This document shows, piece after piece, positions 36,015 through 45,238 of a stretch of DNA of 64,000 nt. The DNA comes from Siphonodentalium dalli (taxonomy: Eukaryota; Mollusca; Scaphopoda; Gadilida; Siphonodentaliidae). The stretch covers positions 65,433,319-65,497,318 of the forward strand of contig CP136069.1 of NCBI GenBank assembly GCA_032622095.1. The letters run 5' to 3'. The notes beneath the pieces are model-generated. The model was not told where the DNA came from, did no database searches, and saw only the letters and a program-made list of their open reading frames with translations. Each line of letters starts with the position of its first letter. Position 1 is the stretch's first letter. Both the position numbers and the translations under genes were made by a program.

Positions 36015-36479
36015 TTAGAATCCGCCACATTGAACTTCTTTGTTCGCCAAAACTTCAACTGATTTGTCTCCTCTCCTCATCCATATTTCGCATTCACAAT
36101 AATGCTCGTGGCAAACGTGGGGGATCCACACTAGAGGTATTGATGACTTGAATCTTGGTGTTGATTTGTAGCCGCCTTTGGTAGCATCAAACATGACGAT
36201 AGGTCGCTGTATAACAGTCGCCGCTAATTCAACCATCAATCTTGATTCGGCCAAAAGTGGTGAGTGTCGTAAGTCTTGTGCCGACGCACCAAGTTCGTCC
36301 CTCTCTGTGTTGTACAGGTCAACGGCCGCATCTCTCAGAACCATCCATCCATCGGTCGTCCCGTAAATCCCAATGCTGAGTGCCTTCCAAAATAGAGATA
36401 TTTCTTCGCCGTACACTGCTTTACAGTATACCCCACGGACCATTATCTCGTCAAGATCGGTTATGTTTACAGCAGTCAT
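36015..36479 (-). CDS. OTU-like protein, catalytic Cys position is Ser
   Basis: From the ATG at 36479 the product has 154 residues. I chose this start over the in-frame ATG at 36521 because the paralogous cassette (38126) aligns at this Met, while the DNA upstream differs by a 2-base indel and is likely leader. The product resembles the OTU deubiquitinase fold by eye. EEISLFWKALSIGIYG aligns with the catalytic DGNCLFRALS-type box, followed by VLRDAAVDLY; LAATVIQRPIVMFD matches the OTU alpha/beta segment; IPLVW..EHYCEC fits the C-terminal His-Tyr box. The nucleophile position is Ser, so it may be a pseudo-enzyme or ubiquitin binder. It is divergently paired with the gene at 37107 and ends in a histone-type stem-loop. 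Confidence 0.6.
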   Translation of the reverse strand: MTAVNITDLDEIMVRGVYCKAVYGEEISLFWKALSIGIYGTTDGWMVLRDAAVDLYNTERDELGASAQDLRHSPLLAESRLMVELAATVIQRPIVMFDATKGGYKSTPRFKSSIPLVWIPHVCHEHYCECEIWMRRGDKSVEVLANKEVQCGGF

Positions 36480-37106
36480 CTTTGAATGCAGAATAAATTG
36501 TTCGCTGCCGTGCTTGAACATATATCACGATTGTGCGGGCGGTAGAGAAAGCACATAATACTTTGACGTTAAAAATGACAAATGTTTCCTGACGTTGTGT
36601 TTCTTTTCAGTGCATTATCTGTTAGTTTCACCATTTCGATATGTTATAGATTATATTCATGATAGTATATACAATTAATTAAGATGTTTTAACATATGAA
36701 TTCATCTTCGTTCATAAACGATGACCAAGTAAAGTTATCAAATGCAATGATCAAGAAAAATGTTCAGTATGTTTCTTGTGTTCAGTTTTTATGTATAAAA
36801 TATGTACAATTCCAAAAACAAAAACTAGAAAAACATTCCATATTTGCCTAACGAGGTAATAAATATATCAATCATGTGTACCAAATAATAGATAATGATC
36901 TAACGAAATTAAAAACATTTGTTTGATCGCTATGCAATAATGATCAAGAAAAATATGCATGTTGATCCGTCTCTGAAAAAACACAACGGCAGGAAATATT
37001 TGTCAATTTTAACGCCAATGCGACATGTGATTTCATTGTCGCCCGTGTCAAATGTATAAAAATATTTTCGAATTTGATCAACCTTACATTGCATTGCTAT
37101 CAAGAG
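36480..37106. promoter_or_regulatory. divergent promoter region, copy 1
   Basis: This intergenic block between divergently transcribed genes is repeated almost exactly at 38127-38739. It contains TATAAAAA near 37056 (about 50 bases before ATG 37107) and a pyrimidine tract ending in CAG near 36610 that could be a splice acceptor of a leader intron. No coding frame of note. Confidence 0.6.
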
Positions 37107-37595
37107 ATGGATCCGTTAACAGAATTTCTTCAGAGTGAGATACACAGTAGTCCTGTTGCACAGAATACATATGCTGCGCCACAGTCAACAGTCCAAGCTA
37201 ATACGACAATGACTATAGGTGGTGATACACTCATTTTAAAAGCGATTTTAGATGAACTGAGATGTCTTCGCAGGGATATTGACGTGAAAACGCAAGTAAC
37301 GCATCAAGAAGTGAAAGTGAATCTTCGTTTCGTTGCAGAACAGATAGATATCCCAATCAGGGTTCATGATGTTGAGAGATCGAAAGAGCAGAAACATATC
37401 AAAAAAGGAAAATCATCGGCGACGAAAGAAAAACAACCTAAGAGTGTCATGAAGGCTTCTACTGAGACAAAAGTCAGATTTCATCTTCCTTGTAAAGAAT
37501 CTAGAGATACAGAGAATTGTGATGAATTCGCAAAAGCTCTCGGTTCTCATGGGAAAGATATGTCAAGATATAAGAAAAACACAAAACGGTGTTAA
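37107..37595 (+). CDS. hypothetical 162-residue Polinton protein with histone-type 3' end
   Basis: The start is ATG 37107 (MDPLTEFLQSE), downstream of a TATA-like box; the frame is open slightly further upstream only from a TTG. The central part is helix-prone (ILKAILDELRCLRRDIDVK) and the C-terminal third is rich in Lys/Arg (KKGKSSATKEKQPKS, KNTKRC). A nuclear or nucleic-acid-binding role is possible but unproven. It is not a histone. It is divergent from the OTU-like gene, and its stop is followed after 22 bases by a perfect histone-type stem-loop. The positional paralogue at 38740 has a different sequence. Confidence 0.6.
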   Translation: MDPLTEFLQSEIHSSPVAQNTYAAPQSTVQANTTMTIGGDTLILKAILDELRCLRRDIDVKTQVTHQEVKVNLRFVAEQIDIPIRVHDVERSKEQKHIKKGKSSATKEKQPKSVMKASTETKVRFHLPCKESRDTENCDEFAKALGSHGKDMSRYKKNTKRC

Positions 37596-37617
37596 AGTCA
37601 GATGATAAATTTAAAAC

Positions 37618-37633
37618 GGCCCTTTTCAGGGCC
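37618..37633 (+). terminator. histone-type 3' stem-loop after the 162-residue gene
   Basis: GGCCCTTTTCAGGGCC followed by ACACACA and preceded by AAAAC. Fits the histone mRNA consensus. The next about 90 bases (ATTTCCCAAAAGGTTACTCT and onward) are repeated after the second cassette. Confidence 0.9.
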
Positions 37634-37844
37634 ACACACATTTCCCAAAAGGTTACTCTTTCATAGCTGAAAAAAAACAAAACACTATTGTTCATTTCAT
37701 AATTTATTCAACAACAAATATTTGCAAGTATATTTTGTTTTAAATTATTCGTGTCGTGATTTTTTCAAAACGAAACATAGGGTACAATGAACATTATTAG
37801 TTCTTAAGCAATGCTAAAAGTTTTTCTTTTTGAAAAAATTGGTT

Positions 37845-37860
37845 GGTCCTGAAAAGAACC
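37845..37860 (-). terminator. second histone-type stem-loop, distal
   Basis: Minus strand GGTTCTTTTCAGGACC, a six-base-pair stem with one G-T wobble and the same TTTC-type loop, followed by AACC. It lies downstream of the loop at 37872-37887 and may be a back-up or a relic of a lost gene copy. Confidence 0.65.
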
Positions 37861-37871
37861 GTTTTTGTTTT

Positions 37872-37887
37872 GGCCCTGAAAAGGGTC
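37872..37887 (-). terminator. histone-type stem-loop after the 72-residue gene
   Basis: Minus strand GACCCTTTTCAGGGCC, one mismatch in the stem, followed by AAAAC. It lies 21 bases after the stop of the minus-strand gene. Slightly decayed compared with the loops at 35980, 37618 and 39113. Confidence 0.75.
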
Positions 37888-37907
37888 GTTTTGTACGACA
37901 TCAAAAT

Positions 37908-38126
37908 TCACTCCCCAATTTTCTCAGAGTGAGAATTTTGCTTTTGTTGCCCCGCCTCAGATAAAATAGGACAGCTAGACTCTGTTGGTATGGTTGCTGT
38001 TCTTTTTTGCATGATCAGTGTTGAACGGTCGGTCACTTCTCTTGCGTACCTGCCCCACATTATCTGCGGTGTTATCCCCATAGTTCCTCTCAGTATCGCC
38101 ATCAAGGGTTCGGGTATTGCAGTCAT
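37908..38126 (-). CDS. hypothetical 72-residue protein, positional paralogue of the OTU-like gene
   Basis: It starts at ATG 38126, aligned with the Met of the OTU-like gene through the duplicated promoter (both begin MTA). After a few residues the sequences differ and no OTU blocks remain, so this is either a degenerate or truncated relative or an unrelated insert placed behind the same promoter. Two histone-type stem-loops follow it. Divergently paired with the gene at 38740. Function unknown. Confidence 0.45.
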   Translation of the reverse strand: MTAIPEPLMAILRGTMGITPQIMWGRYAREVTDRSTLIMQKRTATIPTESSCPILSEAGQQKQNSHSEKIGE

Positions 38127-38739
38127 CTTTGAATGCAGAATAAGTCTGAAGATCCGTCTTGAACTTGTATCACGATTGCGCGGGCGGTAGAGAAAGCACA
38201 TAATACTTTGACGTTAAAAATGACAAATGTTTCCTGACGTTGTGTTTCTTTTCAGTGCATTATCTGTTAGTTTCACCATTTCGATATGTTATAGATTAAA
38301 TTCATGATAGTATATACAATTAATTAAGATGTTTTAACATATGAATTCATCTTCGTTCATAAACGATGACCAAGTAAAGTTATCAAATGCAATGATCAAG
38401 AAAAATGTTCAGTATGTTTCTTGTGTTCAGTTTTTATGTATAAAATATGTACAATTCCAAAAACAAAAACTAGAAAAACATTCCATATTTGCCTAACGAG
38501 GTAATAAAAATATCAATCATGTGTACCAAATAATAGATAATGATCTAACGAAATTAAAAACATTTGTTTGATCGCTATGCAATAATGATAAAGAAAATTA
38601 TGCATGGTGATCCGTCTCTAAAAAAACACAACGTCAGGAAATATTTGTCAATTTTAACGCCAACGCGACATGTGATTTCATTGTCGCCCGTGTCAAATGT
38701 ATACAAATATTTTCACTTTTTCAGTGAACTTCATTCATT
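38127..38739. promoter_or_regulatory. divergent promoter region, copy 2
   Basis: Near-exact direct repeat of 36480-37106, with substitutions such as TATAAAAA to TATACAAA near 38699. Same possible leader-intron acceptor (TTTCTTTTCAG near 38250). Confidence 0.6.
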
Positions 38740-39093
38740 ATGCCGTCTTTAAAGAAATTTCTCAAGAAGTTGTGGAGGAAGAGAGATTCGTCAGAGGAGA
38801 CGGAAATAAGAAGATATAGGAAATGGCAGGATTCTCCTAAACAAAGTATGGTTCAGAAGCAGATGATAAGAGATTTTTTGGCTCGCCGACGACCATTGCC
38901 TAAAGTATGTGATGTTCAAGAATCAAGCAATCTTGATCTCGTGGAGATCTTGTCACAGATCAAGAAGAAAGATCTGTGCAATGCAGCGATTGACAGCTTT
39001 GCTCAGGCTGGTGCGGCGCACAGATCAAATCCTATTTGGTCTGTGACAATTAATCCCAACGGGATATATCCTGATTTGTCAGAATTCTTATGA
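38740..39093 (+). CDS. hypothetical 117-residue basic protein with histone-type 3' end
   Basis: ATG to TGA gives 117 residues. The N-terminus is strongly basic (KKFLKKLWRKR, then a Glu-rich bend and RRYRK), and ARRRPLPK follows near residue 50. The C-terminal half is neutral (CNAAIDSFAQAG, NPNGIYPDLSEF). It could be a small DNA-binding or nuclear protein; no known family. It sits in the second divergent cassette under a duplicated promoter and is followed by a perfect histone-type stem-loop 19 bases after its stop. Confidence 0.6.
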   Translation: MPSLKKFLKKLWRKRDSSEETEIRRYRKWQDSPKQSMVQKQMIRDFLARRRPLPKVCDVQESSNLDLVEILSQIKKKDLCNAAIDSFAQAGAAHRSNPIWSVTINPNGIYPDLSEFL

Positions 39094-39112
39094 ATCCTGG
39101 AAAAGAGAAAAC

Positions 39113-39128
39113 GGCCCTTTTCAGGGCC
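39113..39128 (+). terminator. histone-type 3' stem-loop after the 117-residue gene
   Basis: GGCCCTTTTCAGGGCC followed by ACCCACA and preceded by AAAAC: the canonical metazoan form including the ACCCA flank. Confidence 0.92.
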
Positions 39129-39216
39129 ACCCACATTTCCCAAAAGGTTACTCTTTCATAGCTGAAAAAACAAAACACGATTGTTCAATTCATAATTTAT
39201 TTACACAACATAATTT

Positions 39217-39816
39217 TCAATTGTTTGTGTCGATTCGTTTATCTGTTTTTGGAATGTAGAATGGTCTCAGCTTCTTTTTCTTGGAAGTTTTCTTGGAATT
39301 TTCAATTTCTGGATGTTTATCTTCAGATTTGTTCTGTGAATCATTCGTAGGATCAACAGGTCGGTCTTGTTTGGAAAAATCTGATGTTGTAGACTTCTCT
39401 TCAGTTTTGATATCTGCATTTGTTCTTGTATTGTTACTGCTTGTAGACTTTTGTATAGTTTTCACATTTTTTTTGTCGCCGAAATCTACTTTACAATGGA
39501 AGGACCAATGGGTGTCTTGGCCGCATTTGTAACAGTAACCATATGGCGGTTTCCAATTTGTATCAGCTTTGTTTTTCTCTTGTTTCTCTTGCCATTGCAT
39601 TTTGTTACAAAGTTTAAACAAATCGGTAGAGATCTGTCTCAATTCGACAAGATTATCTTGAATTTTTCTAGTCTGTAGTTGTGTAGATTTTTTTGAATCT
39701 TCTTTATGTAGCTCAATATCGCTCTCTTCAATAACTGCAGGCCTTGGTCTTTTTCTAACAATATCTTCTTCGCTGGTGGCGTCGTCTGAAACAGGTCTTT
39801 TAATTCTCTTAAACAT
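39217..39816 (-). CDS. CCHC zinc-knuckle protein sharing its N-terminus with the polymerase
   Basis: From ATG 39816 the product has 199 residues. Its first 33 residues, with two basic clusters (KRIKRP and RKRPRP, a possible bipartite nuclear signal), are identical to those of the DNA polymerase B gene on the other side of a mirrored promoter. A zinc knuckle follows: Cys95, Cys98, His103, Cys108 (CX2CX4HX4C). The C-terminal half is Ser/Thr/Lys/Asp-rich and ends in a basic KKTSKKKKLRPF segment. Such knuckles bind single-stranded nucleic acid, so an accessory role in replication or packaging is possible. An AATAAA signal on the minus strand follows the stop near 39195-39205; no histone-type loop is seen for this gene. 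Confidence 0.7.
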   Translation of the reverse strand: MFKRIKRPVSDDATSEEDIVRKRPRPAVIEESDIELHKEDSKKSTQLQTRKIQDNLVELRQISTDLFKLCNKMQWQEKQEKNKADTNWKPPYGYCYKCGQDTHWSFHCKVDFGDKKNVKTIQKSTSSNNTRTNADIKTEEKSTTSDFSKQDRPVDPTNDSQNKSEDKHPEIENSKKTSKKKKLRPFYIPKTDKRIDTNN

Positions 39817-40108
39817 TTTTGTCTTGAGTTTTGTCAGCAAAAAATATTGCGACTGGCTTCTTCGGAGTTGAAGTGTAAAGTGTAGAATTACACCTGCTTT
39901 TATAGCATCGAATGCATCGAATGCTATAAAAGCAGGTGTAATTCTACACTTTACACTTCAACTCCGAAGAAGCCAGTCGCAATATTTTTTGCTGACAAAA
40001 CTCAAGACAAAAATGTTTAAGAGAATTAAAAGACCTGTTTCAGACGACGCCACCAGCGAAGAAGATATTGTTAGAAAAAGACCAAGGCCTGCAGTTATTG
40101 AAGAGAGT
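39721..40108. promoter_or_regulatory. mirrored bidirectional promoter with coding arms
   Basis: An inverted repeat with arms 39721-39908 and 39921-40108 (mirrored coordinates sum to 79829) around a 12-base centre. Each arm contains a TATAAAAG box (39897-39904 minus, 39925-39932 plus), an identical 5' leader, and the first 33 codons of each divergent gene. Expression of the zinc-knuckle and polymerase genes should therefore be matched. Confidence 0.88.
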
Positions 40109-43100
40109 GATATGGAAACTGATGGGGCAGAAAGTGAAGAAAGTTCTAGTGATGGGCAGATTGGACGCGGTCGAAGACAGAATAGAGAAATTGGTGGGAA
40201 GAGAAAGAGAAGTCTGGCTAGAGAGCGTGTTGTGTTCAATCCAACAAAATATTTCAAATTGGAGCTGAACTCGGAGAATTTTTCCAGAAAATTTAAATCA
40301 GCAGCACGACAATTTGGTGTGAAATTCGAGAAATTTACAGATCCAATCGAGAACATTCCAGAGATATTTGAGAAGTTGACAGAAGAATTGAAACAGAAAT
40401 GTTCAGCAAATGAGAAGACAAGAATCAGAGTTACGATAAATCATCCAGGACTTGATATGAGCATTTTCATTCCATTCACAAAAGCCATTGAATTGAATGG
40501 TGGGACACTCATGGATAATATTCAAAATGTAGTTCAATCAAATGCAGACTTTACAATTCATGACGGTGCACTCAATTTCGAAATCTTCGTTACAGATATT
40601 CCGGAAGGTGGTACACGACACTCACTACATTATGGACCATTTGCAGACAAGAACAAGCTGACAAAAGTAAAAAGAAGTATTGTCCGGATTGAAAATGCTG
40701 ATGATGTTATGTGTATGGCAAGATATATTGTCGTCGGAATGTGTAAGGCAGATAGTGATGGATCTGCGTGCTGGTCAAAGAAATGGAAAAGAATAAGACA
40801 ATCAATATACACAGCACAAACAGATGCCGCAAAAAATCTACTCAACCGTGCTGGCATTCCGCACGATACAGTTTGCAGTATCAATGAGTTCCACAAGATT
40901 CAAGAAATATTGTATCCAGAATATGTTGTGAAAATTCACAATGAATTTGCTGGCGCTGGATTTCTATTTGAACCTGCAGAAATGTGTTCGGAGAGCAAAT
41001 GTGTACACATCTACTACAACAACAATCACTTCGACACCATAACATCAATCAAAGGATTTCTAGGCACCAGCTACTACTGCGAATTATGTGACATTGGATT
41101 CAAAAGTCGTGGCGATCATCGATGCAGATTTGTTTGTGCATGCTGGTCATTGACACAGTGTAATTTCACAAATTGGGTGAAGTGTAGAACGTGTCGACGA
41201 TCATTCAGAAGTAAATCTTGTTTCGACAACCATTTGAAGACGGAAGGAAAACAGAAAAGAAAAATATGTGATTTGGTTCAACTATGCAACAATTGTGATG
41301 AAGAAATTCTCACCAATAAATCAAGCAGACATATATGTGCGGGGTTGAAGAAATGCAAACATTGCAAAGAAATCGTTGAAGCAGATCACAGGTGCTACAT
41401 TCCAAAATATGAATCACCGGAAAAGAAACCTGCAAAGATTCCATATGTATTCTTTGACTTTGAATGCAGACAAGACACAGGTGTTCATATTCCAAACTTC
41501 TGTGTTGCACATACCGCTTGTGGAGATTGCATGTGCAAACCAATCGAAGAAAAATGTGAAACATGCGGACCGGATTCCAGAGAATTTGTATTCAAGGGTG
41601 ACAACGTTTTAACAGACTTCACAAACTGGTTATTCCACCAAGATCACAAAGGATGTGTTGCAATAGCACATAATGCTCAGGGATACGATGCACAGTTTCT
41701 ACTTCAAGCACTCATACAAAGTGGAATTCATAAACCAGAACTGATCATGAATGGAAACAAAATTCTCAGTTTAAAATGCAACAGCGTGAAAGTTATTGAT
41801 TCTCTGAGTTTTCTGATGATGCCGCTTTCAAAGTTTCCACAAACTTTTCAGCTGAATGAGATGACGAAAGGACACTTTCCACATTGGGCGAATTCACCAA
41901 AGTTTCAAAATTACATTGGACCTTACTTGGCTTCTGATTACTACAAACCAGACATGATGAGCGTGGAAAATCGAGAGAAATTCTTTGAATGGTACAATGA
42001 GAAAATAGAAAATTACGTGATATTCAACTTCCAAGAAGAGATGGAGAAGTACTGCAAATCAGACGTGGATATTCTTCGCCGTGGATGTGGAAATTTCAGG
42101 AAATACATATTGGAAACAGAACAGATTGACCTGTTCATTGAGTCAATAACATTGGCGCAAGTTTGCAATTTGGCATGGAGGAAGAATTCAATGCCAGTGA
42201 AAACAATTGGAATCATTCCAGATGGTGGATACCCATGTGCTAAAAACTATTCCATGAAAGCGATACGTTGGCTTCAACATCTATCATTGTCACGTATGAT
42301 AACAATTAAGCATGCTTTGAATGGAGGAGAAATCAAGATTGGTGAACACTACGTCGATGGATATGAGGAAGCCACAAGAACAGTTTTTTAGATGAATGGA
42401 TGTCCAAAATTTTACAACAACAGACAATACAAGAATCCCTATACGATGCTCACCATGGAAGAATTATATACAAGAACTCAACAGAAGAAAGATGAACTGG
42501 AAAGTCTTGGTTACAGAGTTGAATCACTTTGGGGACATCAGATCGACGAAAGAATGAAATCGGATGTGAAATTCAAACAACACATGGAATCTTTCTACAA
42601 ACATCGAGACCCCATTTTGCCAAGAGAAGCATTGTTTGGTGGACGTACAAATGCCATCAAATTGTACGAGGAAATTGATCAAGATTCCACAAAAGAAATC
42701 AAGTTCATCGATGTGTGTTCGTTGTATCCATATTGCAACAAATATAAATTCTACCCTGTTGGACATCCAGAAATTTTGAGCCAAGAGCAGATCGATCAAG
42801 AACACATTAGAGACTATGCGGGGCTTGTTAAATGTACAATTTTACCACCATCGAAATTATATATTCCAGTTCTACCGATTCATTGTAACAACAAAATGGT
42901 TTTTACTTTTTGCAACACTTGCGCCATCAATGAGAACGAGACATGTAACCATTCAGAAGAAGATCGAGCTATAACCGGAGTGTGGACCACGCCAGAATTA
43001 TTCAAAGCAATGGATGTTGGCTACAAAATACTTGATGTGTACCAAATTTGGCATTGGACAGATTGGACAGATGAAATATACAAATCCTATATCGACAAAC

Positions 43101-43963
43101 ATCTAAAGATCAAACAGGAATGTAGTGGTTATCCATTTGGTGTTGAGACAGAAGAACAGAAGCAAAAGTTTGTACATGATTATTATGCAGCTGAGGGTAT
43201 AAAATTGGAGAACATCGAGAAGAATCCAGGAAAACGCCAAATATCTAAAATTATGATTAATTGTATATGGGGTAAGAATGCACAAAGAAATCTTATGTCA
43301 AAAACAGAGTATGTGGATAAGCCATCACGTTATTTTGAATTGCTTACTAGTAACAATATAATTGTTCAAAATGTTACACTTCTTGATGGTGACAAATTCA
43401 TTCTGGTAAATTATGTTGATATTTTAGATAATATTGAACCTCATCATTCAGCAAATGTTGTTGTTGCTTCTTTTGTTACAGCGTATGCAATATTACAATT
43501 GTATAAAGTTTTTAAAAAACTTGGAGATAGAGTGCTGTATTTTGATACAGACAGCTGTATGTATGTCAGTGATCCATCAAAGAAGAACATCAAAACTATC
43601 GAAGGAAGATTGGGGAAATGGAGCGACGAACATCCAGATGCAAAGATTGTCAAATTTGTTGGACTTGGGCCAAAGAACTACGGATATGAATACATCAAAG
43701 ATGGGAGAAGATACACCAAATGTAAGGTAAAAGGTATCACTCTTGATTACAGCGCAAGTCAAAAAGTTAATTTTGAAACAATGGTACAATGTGTTAATGA
43801 TCGTGAAAATTTCAAAACTGTTGTTGAGTATCCTTCCAGAATTAAAAGACAAAAGAACCATCAACTGATTAGTGAGTGTCAAACCAAAACTTTCAGATTG
43901 GTGTACACAAAACGAAAACTCGTCAATGGTATTCACACATATCCATACGGATGGAGATGTTGA
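40013..43963 (+). pseudogene. polB: protein-primed DNA polymerase B, interrupted by one in-frame stop
   Basis: The start is ATG 40013; an upstream in-frame TTG is less likely. An in-frame TAG at 42389-42391 splits the gene into about 792 and 523 residues. The first part has the shared basic N-terminus, Cys/His clusters of zinc-finger type (about residues 324-465), and the 3'-5' exonuclease: FFDFEC near 480 (Exo I), AHNAQGYDAQF near 548 (Exo II), YCKSDVDIL near 680 (Exo III). The second part has the polymerase palm: DVCSLYP (motif A), KIMINCIWGK (motif B), YFDTDS (motif C). This is the Polinton replicase, expected to start at TIR ends from a protein primer. The break lies between the exonuclease and palm, where the sequence is also shorter than I expect for the family, so a small deletion may accompany the stop. 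Confidence 0.9.
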
Positions 43964-43979
43964 GTCATTTCATGTCAAG

Positions 43980-44489
43980 ATGTTGACAGGAGTAGTACCT
44001 CCAGAAATTGCTGAGAAGATTTATGGATATTTGGTGGCACAGTCAACACTTATTCCAGAGATAAAGAAGGAATTACAAGAAGTCTGGTTTGAAAGAGAAA
44101 AGGAAGCAATACTACGATGCTGTGATGTCGACGAATGTTTACAGAGATTGGACTATCTTGAGACAAGTATATTTTCTCATTTCTCTCAAAAATATATTAA
44201 ATCATTTATTAAATTCAAAACATTTTTACTCATTGAAAGAATATCTGATTTTTGGATATTTGGTGGTGATGAACACCATTTAGATTTAGAAACTTTTGAT
44301 GAACATGACTATATTCATTATACAAAGTATGAAGATAATTATCCTCTTGCTAGGGGAACCTTTAAATCAGTTCCTAGGATCTATGGGTATTTGTTAACAA
44401 AAAAAATGTCAACATATGCAAAAATTAAAAACATTATAGGAAATGATTTTTTTTATTTACAGAACAAACAGAAGAATAGAAGACTATAA
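43980..44489 (+). CDS. hypothetical Polinton protein, probably frameshifted at a T-run
   Basis: It starts at ATG 43980, 17 bases after the polymerase stop; the open frame reaches back to 43872 only through a GTG. 169 residues, mostly helical (PEIAEKIYGYLV, KKELQEVWFERE), acidic in the middle, with no family recognised. At a run of eight T (44447-44454) a one-base slip would move into a frame that stays open to 44568 and reads more evenly, so the true C-terminus may lie there. Lies between the polymerase and ATPase in a plus-strand block. Confidence 0.5.
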   Translation: MLTGVVPPEIAEKIYGYLVAQSTLIPEIKKELQEVWFEREKEAILRCCDVDECLQRLDYLETSIFSHFSQKYIKSFIKFKTFLLIERISDFWIFGGDEHHLDLETFDEHDYIHYTKYEDNYPLARGTFKSVPRIYGYLLTKKMSTYAKIKNIIGNDFFYLQNKQKNRRL

Positions 44490-44601
44490 TACTTGGATTA
44501 TTGAAATGTTTGGAAATATTTACAGCTATGGAGATTTCTGTTTAAAAACTAAATTCACACGTCGTTAAGTTCACTCTCTGATTAGGCATCAAAGTGACAA
44601 C

Positions 44602-45204
44602 ATGGAAGAATCTTTACTTTTCCAACATCCGTGTAATTTCTTTATCAGCGGACCTAGTGGATCAGGTAAAACAGAATTTGTTAAAAAAGTTATTGAATTT
44701 AAACACGATTTATTCCAAGCACCACCAAAGAAAATAGTTTGGTGTTACAAAGAATGGCAAGACACATACAATCGTATAAAAGAAATTGATAACGTTGAGT
44801 TTATCGATGGTCTTGTTGTTTTCGATGACATGATGGGGGAACAAGATGAAGACAAAATAATGCTTTGGTTTACTAGAAAAGGTCACCATCGAAATGCTTC
44901 AATAATTTACATTACTCAAAACATGTTCCAAAAATCAAAAAGTAGCAGAACTATAAGTTTGAATGCACACTACATGGTTTTATTTCAAAGCGTTCGAGAT
45001 AAAAATCAAATAAAAGTTTTGGCTCATCAAATGCAAATCAATCATTTGAAACAAGCATACGAAGATGCAACTTCAATAAATCATGGATATATTTTAGTAG
45101 ATTTTCATCCTAGAACAGAAAATTATTTGCGAATTAGAACTGATATTTTCCATAAATGGTTGACAGCTAATGACCGAGGTCCTGTCATTTATTCAAAAGT
45201 ATAA
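44602..45204 (+). CDS. packaging ATPase, FtsK/HerA (A32-like) family
   Basis: 200 residues, intact. Walker A is GPSGSGKT at 17-24; Walker B is LVVFDDMM at about 70-77; a sensor-type TQN lies in YITQNMF. Size and order fit the genome-packaging ATPase of Polintons, adintoviruses and related large DNA viruses, which moves DNA into preformed capsids. It follows the polymerase block and its end lies 35 bases before the next start. ATG 44602 puts the P-loop at the usual distance from the N-terminus. Confidence 0.93.
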   Translation: MEESLLFQHPCNFFISGPSGSGKTEFVKKVIEFKHDLFQAPPKKIVWCYKEWQDTYNRIKEIDNVEFIDGLVVFDDMMGEQDEDKIMLWFTRKGHHRNASIIYITQNMFQKSKSSRTISLNAHYMVLFQSVRDKNQIKVLAHQMQINHLKQAYEDATSINHGYILVDFHPRTENYLRIRTDIFHKWLTANDRGPVIYSKV

Positions 45205-45238
45205 ATTCAGTTGTTGTTACTTTTCTCATTTTAGAACC

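Noticed and set aside
37107-39093. The genes with histone-type stem-loops as histone genes
   Set aside because: Their products show no histone fold motifs; only the 3' signals are histone-like.
39958-43936. Minus-strand ORFs opposite the polymerase gene
   Set aside because: They are shadows of the polymerase reading frame, lacking motifs of their own.
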